Below, piece after piece: positions 13,329 through 20,842 of a stretch of DNA of 24,918 nucleotides. Source of the DNA: JBKHDT01 sp049974825. Its GTDB lineage: Bacteria > Pseudomonadota > Gammaproteobacteria > Halothiobacillales > Halothiobacillaceae. The stretch's first letter is position 1; each line of letters starts with the position of its first letter. A program made the translations under genes and the position numbers. The notes beneath the pieces are model-generated. The model ran no database searches. It had not been told where the DNA came from and saw only the letters and a program-made list of their open reading frames with translations. The stretch is taken from NCBI GenBank assembly GCA_049974825.1, contig JBNGDJ010000027.1:1-24918 (forward strand), in the 5' to 3' direction.

Positions 13329-14760
13329 GCAAACGGCCCGCGGCCCGGATCCGCTCGCGCAGATCGCCGGCCAATTCGCGGGATAGCGCCCGGTCACTCA
13401 TTTGCCACTGCCAGTTGCCTTCCATCGTTCCCGGCGCGTTCATCCGCGCCTCGCCGCCGAGCGAGAGCAGATCCTGCATGGGCAGAATCGCCAACCCGCC
13501 CACCGATTCAAGGGCCGTGTTGATCAAAGCCCAGGGCATGGGCGTCTCCGGCCAGCCCAGTACCGAGAGCACATGACCGCGCTGCTCGTCCGAGAGACTG
13601 TCGAACCAGCCAAGCGTCGTGTCGTTGTCGTGCGTGCCGGTGTATACAACGCTGTCGACCTCGTGATTCTGCGGCAGGTAGGGATTGCGGTCGTCACTGT
13701 CGAAAGCAAACTGGAGAATCACCATGCCGGGCAACTCAAACTGCTTGCGCAGCCGGGTGACCGCCGCGGTGATAATGCCCAGGTCTTCGGCGATCACGGG
13801 CAGCACGCCGCCGCTGTCGACCCGCAGGGCCTCAAGCAACTCGGCCCCGGGGGCTTCGACCCAGCGCCCGTCCATGGCGGTCTCGCACCCGGCGGGAATT
13901 TCCCAGTAGGACTCCAGGCCCCGGAAGTGATCGATCCGCACCCAGTCAAAAAGCAGCCGGTGACTGTGAAACCGCCTGCGCCACCAGGCAAAACCGTCGG
14001 CCTGCATGCGGTCCCAGGCGAACAGCGGATTGCCCCAGCGCTGCCCGGTCTCGGAGAAATAATCCGGTGGAACCCCGGCGACCACGGTGGGCTGACCGAC
14101 TTCGTCCAGGACAAACTGCCCGCGGTCGGCCCAGGTATCTGCGCTGTCGTGCGCAACGAAGATCGGCATGTCCCCGAACAGGAGAATGCCCTGGCCGTTG
14201 GCATAGCTGCGCAGCGATTGCCACTGAGCGAACAGCAGAAACTGCTCGAAGCGGTATTGCTGCATTGCCCCGGCGAGCCGCTCGCGCGCGGCATCAAGCA
14301 TGGCCGGGTCACGATCACGCAGTCCATCGGGCCAGTCGAACCAGGGCTGGCCTTCCTGCTCGTCCTTGAGCGCGCGAAACAGCGCGTAGTCGTCCAGCCA
14401 GTCCTCGTGGTCCAGGCAGAAGCGCGCAAAGGCGCGTTCGCCCGCGGCGTTGATGCCCTCGCCAAACCGGGCACGATCCGGCCGGTCGCCCGGCTTGAAC
14501 CAGCCGGTCAAGGGCAGCTGGCTTTCGTCGAGAAAATCCGGATTCAACGCGTGCGAGGACAGACACTGGTAAGGCGAACCGTCCGCATGGGTTGGCCCAA
14601 GCGGCAAGACCTGCCAGACGGACAGGCCGGCCCGGACCAGAAAGTCCACGAACCGGCGGGCCGAGGCACCGAAATTGCCTTCGGGCAGGCTGGAAACATG
14701 CAGCAGGACGCCGGCACGACGCAGGGAACAGGGAGCTTCTGGCTTGTGCATGCGGATCAC
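13324..14760 (-). CDS. malQ: 4-alpha-glucanotransferase (amylomaltase)
   Basis: This GH77 enzyme transfers alpha-1,4-glucan segments between maltodextrins and recycles linear chains in glycogen metabolism. It is 478 residues, like the short (Thermus-type) MalQ. Visible marks are AGVLLHVSSLP, the acceptor-site motif DGSPYQCLSSHALNP, nucleophile D277 in RIDHFRG, acid/base E325 in VIAEDLG and transition-state D378 in GTHDNDTT. The annotated start is GTG, which overlaps the GH57 stop as GTGA; an in-frame ATG three codons later is equally possible. It is the last gene of the glgC-GH57-malQ minus-strand set and is translationally coupled to the GH57 gene. The stop codon lies within repeat R4. Confidence 0.95.
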   Translation of the reverse strand: MIRMHKPEAPCSLRRAGVLLHVSSLPEGNFGASARRFVDFLVRAGLSVWQVLPLGPTHADGSPYQCLSSHALNPDFLDESQLPLTGWFKPGDRPDRARFGEGINAAGERAFARFCLDHEDWLDDYALFRALKDEQEGQPWFDWPDGLRDRDPAMLDAARERLAGAMQQYRFEQFLLFAQWQSLRSYANGQGILLFGDMPIFVAHDSADTWADRGQFVLDEVGQPTVVAGVPPDYFSETGQRWGNPLFAWDRMQADGFAWWRRRFHSHRLLFDWVRIDHFRGLESYWEIPAGCETAMDGRWVEAPGAELLEALRVDSGGVLPVIAEDLGIITAAVTRLRKQFELPGMVILQFAFDSDDRNPYLPQNHEVDSVVYTGTHDNDTTLGWFDSLSDEQRGHVLSVLGWPETPMPWALINTALESVGGLAILPMQDLLSLGGEARMNAPGTMEGNWQWQMSDRALSRELAGDLRERIRAAGRLP

Positions 14761-16436
14761 TGCCCCTTTCTCATCACGCCGCCCAAGGCCGGGTCGCCTC
14801 CGCCCACCGAAAGCACCTGCTCCAGCGTCTGAGGTGGAATCACGTCAATCAGGTGATAAAGGCGCGCCAGGTGGAGCCTGTACAGACGTTCGAAATCGCT
14901 GACCGCCTCGGCCGGGTTGTAGTCACCAAACCACCAGAACCAGTCGGAACCTTCGCAGATTGCCAGCTGGCGGATCGCCCGCTCAAGCCGTTCGCCCTTG
15001 AGTCGGCCGGCCGACACCTCGCGGTCGAAGGCCTTCTTGGCCTCGATCAAAAGGTCCCACCCCCGGTTCTTGTCCGGATCGCCAATCCAGGTGGAGAGCG
15101 TGCCGTAGACCCAGCTTCCGGCCACCAGCCGTGGCAGTTTGCAACGTTTTGGGGCCGATTCGAGTACCCGCCCGTAGGTGATCAGCTCAATGCGCGGATC
15201 GGTCGAGAGCGTGGCGTACAGCTTGTCGAGCAGCCAGAACCCGTTGTGTGGATAGTGCTCCCAGGCATTTTCGCCATCCATGATGATCGACACCACGGCA
15301 TCCTCGGCCGAGCAATGCTCCGCAATGCTGTGCAGATGGCCGAGGAAGTCGGCCACGGCATCATCGGCATGCCAAGACTGGTAGTTGAACCCAATCAGGT
15401 CCGACAGGCCATCGTCGCGGAAAAACAGCGATACATCCTGGCCATCGTACTTGTAGACGCGGTGTCGGCAGGCGGGCTCGGCCAGGTCACTGCGGTGCAG
15501 CGAGTTTCCAAGTACGCTGTCACCGGAGGCCGCCCAGTCGAAGCCTGCCTGGTGCAGGAGCCGCACCGTGGCCTCGGACACCGCCCCTTCCGAGGGCCAG
15601 CAACCGGCCGGCTCGACCCCGAAGAATTTCTCGAACACCTTGCGCCCGTGCTCAAGATGCCAGAGCGTCCGCTCGCGCCCCTCCGGATACCGGGTCGCCC
15701 TGGGCAGGTCGGCTTCCGGCATGGATTCGTGCGTGACCTTGATATCCAGCAGCAGCGGCATGATCGGGTGCGCGTAGGGCGTCATCGACAACTCGACCTG
15801 CCCGTTTTCGCTGAGCCGGCGATACCGCGTGAACACCTCGCCAATCAGCTCGGCAATCAGGGCGACCATCGCATCCCGGTCAGCTTCCGTGAATCCGCGC
15901 CCCTGCTTTATCCAGGCCTTGACCTGCGGATTGCTGCGGCGGACAGTCTCACCAAGCCAGGCGATGTGGTACCACATGGTCAGGTCGGTCACGAACCGAT
16001 CGGACAGGTAGCGGATCCGTTCGGGCCGGTCGAGAAATTCCCGGGCCATGGCAGCGAGCTCATCGAAAGGCTCGAATCGTCGGATCAGCCGTTCCTCGTT
16101 GGCCCGCAGGCAGTCGCGCAGGATCCGCTCGCGCCTGACCGGGTCCAGACAGCTGCCGGGATCGGCAAGCGCGGCCAGCAGTCGGTCACGCAGGGGCTTG
16201 CGATCCCGTCGCCACTGGTTGATCTGGTGGCGGTAATCTTCAAGCTGTTCAAGCAGGATGGGCACGAAGTTGACCACGGCCCGGGCACCGGGATGCGCCT
16301 CGATATGGGCCGCCATCTCCACGTAGTCCTTGATTGCGTGCAGGTAAGTCCAGGGCTGCTGGAACTCGCCGGTATCCGGGTCACGGTATTCCGGCTGGTG
16401 CATGTGCCAGCAAAGCACCACGTTGAGCTTGGACAT
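14757..16436 (-). CDS. Glycoside hydrolase family 57 alpha-glucan enzyme
   Basis: This 559-residue protein begins MSKLNVVLCWHMHQPEY, with GGAG about ten bases upstream. GH57 signatures are HMHQPEY (11-17), GQVELSMTPYAHPI (212-225), GCWPSEGAVS with nucleophile E283, and SIIMDGENAWEHY with acid/base D387. GH57 members are retaining alpha-amylases, 4-alpha-glucanotransferases, amylopullulanases or branching enzymes. The position between glgC and malQ suggests glycogen or maltodextrin processing; the exact specificity cannot be read from sequence. Because a GH13 GlgB is encoded nearby, a second branching enzyme is less likely than an amylase or debranching-type role. No signal peptide is seen, so it should be cytoplasmic. 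The frame is open upstream of the chosen Met but that extension is not family-like. Confidence 0.9.
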   Translation of the reverse strand: MSKLNVVLCWHMHQPEYRDPDTGEFQQPWTYLHAIKDYVEMAAHIEAHPGARAVVNFVPILLEQLEDYRHQINQWRRDRKPLRDRLLAALADPGSCLDPVRRERILRDCLRANEERLIRRFEPFDELAAMAREFLDRPERIRYLSDRFVTDLTMWYHIAWLGETVRRSNPQVKAWIKQGRGFTEADRDAMVALIAELIGEVFTRYRRLSENGQVELSMTPYAHPIMPLLLDIKVTHESMPEADLPRATRYPEGRERTLWHLEHGRKVFEKFFGVEPAGCWPSEGAVSEATVRLLHQAGFDWAASGDSVLGNSLHRSDLAEPACRHRVYKYDGQDVSLFFRDDGLSDLIGFNYQSWHADDAVADFLGHLHSIAEHCSAEDAVVSIIMDGENAWEHYPHNGFWLLDKLYATLSTDPRIELITYGRVLESAPKRCKLPRLVAGSWVYGTLSTWIGDPDKNRGWDLLIEAKKAFDREVSAGRLKGERLERAIRQLAICEGSDWFWWFGDYNPAEAVSDFERLYRLHLARLYHLIDVIPPQTLEQVLSVGGGDPALGGVMRKGQ

Positions 16437-16465
16437 GGATTCGGGTCTCCGGTTGAAACGCGAGC

Positions 16466-16494
16466 GCGCACCCGTGACGGCTTCTCGGGTGCGC
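16466..16494. other. Hairpin in the glgC-GH57 intergenic region
   Basis: GCGCACCCG (16466-16474) and CGGGTGCGC (16486-16494) form a perfect 9-bp stem with an 11-base loop. It lies in the 133-bp spacer between the glgC stop and the GH57 start. On the minus strand the T-run precedes the stem rather than following it, so a classical terminator is unlikely. It may stabilise mRNA ends or tune GH57 expression. Confidence 0.5.
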
Positions 16495-16569
16495 GGAAAA
16501 AGGCAGGGGCTGTGCAGATACCGCCGGACGGCCCGCTGGAAAAGCGGCAAGTCCGGCAGCGCGCGCAGA

Positions 16570-17847
16570 TCAGCGGACGTGGTGGATGTTTTGTCCGAGC
16601 ATTTCGGGCGTCACCAGAACCACGCCACCCGGACTGACCTCAAAGCGTTCCCGGTCGCGGTTGAGGTCGACTCCAATCTTCATGCCGGCCGGCACCCGGC
16701 AGCCCTTGTCAATCACCGCCTTGTGAATTTCGGCGCCCTCCCCGACCTCGACGTTCGGCAGGATGACCGAGTCCTCGACCGTGGCCTGTTCGCGCAGCAC
16801 CACGTTGGAGAACAACAGCGAGTGCCGAACCACGCCACCGGAGATAATGCATCCTCCGGAGACCATCGAGTCGATGGCCATGCCACGCCGGCCTTCCTCG
16901 TCGAAGACGAACTTGGCCGGCGGCAGCTGCTCCTGGTAGGTCCAGATTGGCCACTCGGTGTCGTAAAGGTTGAGCTCCGGGGTGACGCCGATCAGCTCAA
17001 GGTTGGCGGCCCAGTACGAGTCGATGGTGCCCACATCCCGCCAGTAGCTCTGCTTGCGGCTCTGAACGTCGCGGAAGGGATAGGCATAGACCTGGTAGCG
17101 CTCGATTACACTCGGGACGATGTTCTTGCCAAAATCGTGGTCAGAGTCGGCATCGTCGGCATCCTTGATCAGCTGCTCGTAGAGGAAATCCGCGTTGAAC
17201 ACGTAGATCCCCATGGAAGCCAGCGACCGCTCCGGGTCGTCCGGCAATGTCGGCGGGTCAGCGGGCTTCTCGACAAACGAGGTAATTCGTCCGCCGTCCT
17301 CCATGCCCATCACACCAAACGCCGAGGCATCTTCACGCGGCACCTCGATGCAGCCGATGGTCAGGTCCGCCTGCTTTTCGACGTGGTAGGCGATCATCGG
17401 GCCATAGTCCATCTTGTAGATGTGATCACCGGCGAGGATCAGCACGTACTTGGCATCATGAGCGCGCAGGATGTCGAGGTTCTGATAGATCGCATCGGCG
17501 GTACCGGCGTACCAGGACTGCTCGTTGATCCGCTGCTGGGCCGGCAGCAGTTCGACGAACTCGCCGTGCATCACCCGGGTACTGCCCCAGCCGAGCTGGA
17601 TGTGCTTGATGAGCGAGTGCGCCTTGTACTGGGTGAGCACGCTGATGCGCCCGATGCCCGAGTTCACACAGTTGGACAGTGGAAAGTCGATGATCCGGAA
17701 TTTGCCGCCGAAGGGCACGGCCGGCTTGGCCCGCCAGTCAGTCAGTTGTTTCAGACGCGAGCCGCGCCCCCCGGCCAGCACCAGCGCCAGCGTATCCCTC
17801 GTGATCCGGCTTACCAGTCGGCGTGGACTCTTCACCTGCATAGCCAT
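16570..17847 (-). CDS. glgC: Glucose-1-phosphate adenylyltransferase (ADP-glucose pyrophosphorylase)
   Basis: GlgC makes ADP-glucose from glucose-1-phosphate and ATP, the committed step of glycogen synthesis. It is 425 residues (E. coli 431). Visible marks are the nucleotide loop LAGGRGSRLKQLT (24-36), K41 in KPAVPFGGKFRIIDFPLSN corresponding to the activator-contacting lysine of E. coli, GTADAIYQN, catalytic D141 in AGDHIYKMDY, and K194 in FVEKP for glucose-1-phosphate. The C-terminal left-handed beta-helix (about 300-400) has hexapeptide-like repeats. The start is chosen at MAMQVK with AGGGAG upstream; a Met two codons later is the alternative. The frame stays open upstream through the scaffold gap but that extension is meaningless. 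It diverges from glgB and leads the GH57-malQ set. Confidence 0.96.
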   Translation of the reverse strand: MAMQVKSPRRLVSRITRDTLALVLAGGRGSRLKQLTDWRAKPAVPFGGKFRIIDFPLSNCVNSGIGRISVLTQYKAHSLIKHIQLGWGSTRVMHGEFVELLPAQQRINEQSWYAGTADAIYQNLDILRAHDAKYVLILAGDHIYKMDYGPMIAYHVEKQADLTIGCIEVPREDASAFGVMGMEDGGRITSFVEKPADPPTLPDDPERSLASMGIYVFNADFLYEQLIKDADDADSDHDFGKNIVPSVIERYQVYAYPFRDVQSRKQSYWRDVGTIDSYWAANLELIGVTPELNLYDTEWPIWTYQEQLPPAKFVFDEEGRRGMAIDSMVSGGCIISGGVVRHSLLFSNVVLREQATVEDSVILPNVEVGEGAEIHKAVIDKGCRVPAGMKIGVDLNRDRERFEVSPGGVVLVTPEMLGQNIHHVR

Positions 17848-17886
17848 GCTCTCCCTACTGTGTTCTTCTCTTGGACAATTCTGCAC

Positions 17887-17916
17887 GGGAAGCTCTGCCT
17901 TTGTGCAGAGATTCCC
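17887..17916. repeat. Solo terminal hairpin of the repeat family in the glgC leader
   Basis: GGGAAGCTCTGC (17887-17898) and GTGCAGAGATTCCC (17903-17916) form an interrupted stem related to the right-end hairpin of R1, R3 and R0. It lies 40 bp upstream of the glgC start, so it is either in the 5' leader or in the promoter region of glgC. Confidence 0.65.
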
Positions 17917-18368
17917 TTGGGGAAACCGCCACGACTGCGGCGCTCTCCGGATCAATTGGTTCATCTTCTCGCTGCCGGCCCGTCGGAGCAACCGCCGGCG
18001 CGTCAGGTTGGTTTCCTGCGCGCGGCAAAACCCGCCCGAACCCGGCACTTGCCTGCAGCACAGACCCGGCGGATGATCTTGCATCCGGACNNNNNNNNNN
18101 NNNNNNNNNNNNNNNNNNNNNNNNNNNNNNNNNNNNNNNNNNNNNNNNNNNNNNNNNNNNNNNNNNNNNNNNNNNNNNNNNNNNNNNNNNCCGAACCCGG
18201 CACTTGCCTGCAGCACAGACCCGGCGGATGATCTTGCATCCGGACCGGGGCAGAAGCGGCCCCATTCCTGCGATGCGCCCGCTGAGCCGATCAGCCGGCC
18301 TGACGCGCCGGCAAAAATACGCCGGTTCATCGACACGTGGCTGTTATGGTGCGACAGTAGCATGCAGT
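17917..18368. other. glgC/glgB divergent intergenic region with scaffold gap
   Basis: No gene is seen. The stretch holds 100 Ns (18091-18190) flanked by an identical 55-base sequence on each side (18036-18090 and 18191-18245). Single-base resolution of the region is therefore unreliable. The remaining sequence should contain the divergent promoters of the two glycogen operons; only a glgB -10 candidate is recognisable. Confidence 0.8.
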
Positions 18369-18379
18369 GCCATACTTGA
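18369..18379 (+). promoter_or_regulatory. Candidate RpoS-type -10 of glgB
   Basis: GCCATACTTGA matches the stationary-phase extended -10 consensus KCYATACTTAA at ten of eleven positions. The hexamer is CATACT (18371-18376). Initiation near 18383 would leave a short leader before the glgB ATG at 18406 or 18415. No good -35 is visible, which is tolerated by RpoS. Confidence 0.45.
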
Positions 18380-18414
18380 TGGTATTGGAATTTCTTAACG
18401 CGGATATGAATGTA

Positions 18415-20598
18415 ATGGACCTGAATCGACTCGACCCCGCCTTGGCCATGATTGTCGAGGCCAGGCACCACGATCCCTTCGAAGTACTCGGACGTCACCC
18501 CCAGGCGGATGGGCAGTGCCTGCTGAGGACCTACCAGCCAACGGCCGCGCAGGTGTTCCTGCATGACAACCACGGCGAACGGGTCCCGCTGGCCCAGGAA
18601 TCCGCAGAAGGCCTGTTCCAGACCCTGCTGCCGGCCGATCGCATCCCCATGCACCCGAAGCTGGAAATCGAGACCCACGAGGGCGGGCGGTTCGAAATCA
18701 TCGACCCCTACAGCTTTGCCCCGACGCTGGGCGAGCTGGATCTGTATCTTTTCGGGGAAGGCAAGCATCAGGAAGCCTGGCGCATGCTGGGCGCACACGC
18801 GATGACGATCGACGGGGTCGACGGGGTGCGCTTTGCGGTCTGGGCGCCGAACGCGACACGCGTCAGCGTGGTGGGCGATTTCAACCAGTGGGACGGACGC
18901 CGTCACCCGATGCGGGTGCGCGGAGGCAGCGGCGTCTGGGAACTGTTCATCCCCGGACTGGCCGACGGCGAGTTCTACAAGTTCGAACTGCGCAACCGGG
19001 ACACGGGCAATATCCTGGTCAAGTCGGACCCCTACGGCCGCGCCTGGGAGCTTCGTCCCGGCACCGCCACCCGCATCGCCACGCGGGAGGAGCATGTCTG
19101 GCAGGATGGCCAGTGGCTGGAGCAACGGCGCAACTGGGACTGGTTGCATGCCCCGATGTCAGTCTACGAGGTGCACCTGGGTTCCTGGCAGACCACCGAA
19201 GACGGCGAGTTTCTCGGCTACCGGGAAATCGCGCACCGCCTGGTGGATTACGTCCGGGCCCAGGGTTTTACACACATCGAGCTGCTGCCAATCACGGAGC
19301 ATCCCTTCGATGCTTCCTGGGGCTACCAGACCACCGGCTACTTCGCGCCGACTGCACGATTCGGCACGCCGGACGACTTCCGCTATTTTGTCGATTACTG
19401 TCACCAGCACGGCATCGGCGTGATCCTGGACTGGGTCCCCGCACACTTTCCGCGTGACAGCTTCGCCCTGGCAAACTTCGACGGCACCGCGCTGTACGAG
19501 CACCAGGACCCACGCCGCGGCGAGCACCGAGACTGGGGCACACTGATCTTCAACTACGGGCGCAACGAGGTCCGAAACTTCCTTGTTGCCTCGGCACTTT
19601 ACTGGGTCGAGCAGATGCACATCGACGGCCTGCGGGTCGATGCCGTCGCCTCCATGCTCTACCTGGACTACTCGCGCGAGGAAGGCGACTGGGTCCCGAA
19701 CATGCACGGGGGGCGCGAAAACCTGGAAGCAATCCACTTTATCGAGGAGCTGAACCATCTGGTCCAGAGCCGCAATCCCGGCGCCCTGGTGATCGCGGAG
19801 GAATCCACGGCCTGGCCGCAGGTGACGCGACCACCGGACCAAGGCGGGCTGGGCTTTGCCCTCAAGTGGAACATGGGCTGGATGAACGACACCCTGCGCT
19901 ACATGGGGCACGAGTCCATACACAGGGCCTATCACCACAATGATCTGACTTTCGGCCTGCTGTACAGCTTTACCGAAAACTTCATGCTGCCCTTCTCGCA
20001 CGACGAGGTGGTTCACGGCAAGCAGTCACTGCTCGGGCGCATGCCGGGCGACGAGTGGCAACGGTTCGCCAACCTGCGCCTGCTGCTGGCCTACCAGTTC
20101 CTCTATCCGGGCAAGAAGCTGCTCTTCATGGGCTGCGAGTTTGGTCAGGGCACGGAGTGGAACCACGCCAAGGGCCTTGAGTGGTACCGGCTGGACTACC
20201 CCCTGCACCGGGGCGTTCAGCAGATGGTCTCGGACCTGAATCACCTGTATCGCGGTCGGTCCGCGCTGCATCGGTTCGACTTCGACGGACGCGGCTTCGA
20301 GTGGGTCGACTGCAACGACCGCGAGCACTCGATCATCAGCTTCCTGCGAAAGGACGAAGACCACCACCTGATCTGCATCTTCAATTTCACGCCGGTTCGG
20401 CGGGAAGGCTACCGGGTGGGTGTCCCCGCCGAGGGGCGCTACCGGGTGGTTTTCAACAGCGACGCGGAAGGTTACGGCGGCACCAATGCCGGTGAACCCG
20501 AGGTCCGCACCGAGGCGGTGAGCCATGTGGGCCGACCCCACTCGGTCATCATGACCCTGCCACCGCTTGGTGCCGTAATCCTCGAACCGGTAAACTGA
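18415..20598 (+). CDS. glgB: 1,4-alpha-glucan branching enzyme
   Basis: GlgB (GH13) introduces alpha-1,6 branches into glycogen. From this Met it is 727 residues, one fewer than E. coli GlgB, and the distance from Met to the conserved DPFEVLG block equals that of E. coli; in-frame Mets at 18406 and 18367 are alternatives, and none has a strong ribosome site. An N-terminal CBM48-type region (about 110-225, with VRFAVWAPNA and VVGDFNQWDGRRHPM) precedes the catalytic barrel. Catalytic residues are D409 in LRVDAVASM, E462 in VIAEES and D530 in SHDEVVHGK. It is followed by glgA after 244 bp that contain repeat R5. The two are probably co-transcribed, perhaps with unequal mRNA levels. Confidence 0.96.
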   Translation: MDLNRLDPALAMIVEARHHDPFEVLGRHPQADGQCLLRTYQPTAAQVFLHDNHGERVPLAQESAEGLFQTLLPADRIPMHPKLEIETHEGGRFEIIDPYSFAPTLGELDLYLFGEGKHQEAWRMLGAHAMTIDGVDGVRFAVWAPNATRVSVVGDFNQWDGRRHPMRVRGGSGVWELFIPGLADGEFYKFELRNRDTGNILVKSDPYGRAWELRPGTATRIATREEHVWQDGQWLEQRRNWDWLHAPMSVYEVHLGSWQTTEDGEFLGYREIAHRLVDYVRAQGFTHIELLPITEHPFDASWGYQTTGYFAPTARFGTPDDFRYFVDYCHQHGIGVILDWVPAHFPRDSFALANFDGTALYEHQDPRRGEHRDWGTLIFNYGRNEVRNFLVASALYWVEQMHIDGLRVDAVASMLYLDYSREEGDWVPNMHGGRENLEAIHFIEELNHLVQSRNPGALVIAEESTAWPQVTRPPDQGGLGFALKWNMGWMNDTLRYMGHESIHRAYHHNDLTFGLLYSFTENFMLPFSHDEVVHGKQSLLGRMPGDEWQRFANLRLLLAYQFLYPGKKLLFMGCEFGQGTEWNHAKGLEWYRLDYPLHRGVQQMVSDLNHLYRGRSALHRFDFDGRGFEWVDCNDREHSIISFLRKDEDHHLICIFNFTPVRREGYRVGVPAEGRYRVVFNSDAEGYGGTNAGEPEVRTEAVSHVGRPHSVIMTLPPLGAVILEPVN

Positions 20599-20633
20599 CC
20601 GCCCGCAGCGGGCCCGGAGCCTCTTCACAACGT

Positions 20634-20774
20634 CAAGGAATCTCTGCACGAATGCTTCAGATTCCCAATTGGGGCACGGATGCCCCAAATTCATCCCTGG
20701 TCTGCACCCCTTGTCGCCATCCATGGCGGCAACCCTTCGGGCAAAGGGATTCGACTCATCAATGGCGCAAGCCC
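20634..20774 (-). repeat. Multi-hairpin repeat, copy R5 (inverted, truncated)
   Basis: Read on the minus strand this copy matches the right two-thirds of R4: CAATGGCGCAAG region, GAGTCGAATCCC, CCCGAAGGG, GCCGCCATGGATGGCG, a GGGGCA/TGCCCC hairpin, and the right terminus beginning here at 20634 as AAGGAATCTCTGCACG. The far terminus is missing after about 20774. It sits between glgB and glgA. Confidence 0.85.
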
Positions 20775-20842
20775 ACCAGCCCGAGCGTGCCGGCCCGAAC
20801 CCCGGAACGGCCTTGTGCCGAGTTTCCCAAGCGAGCAACTGC

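Noticed and set aside
14592..16637. Long plus-strand open frame opposite malQ and the GH57 gene
   Set aside because: Spans the boundary of two well-supported genes on the other strand and has no motif of its own.
16570..19149. Apparent 859-codon extension of glgC through the N gap
   Set aside because: Upstream part is translated Ns, repeat and antisense glgB sequence. GlgC family length and ribosome site place the start at 17847.
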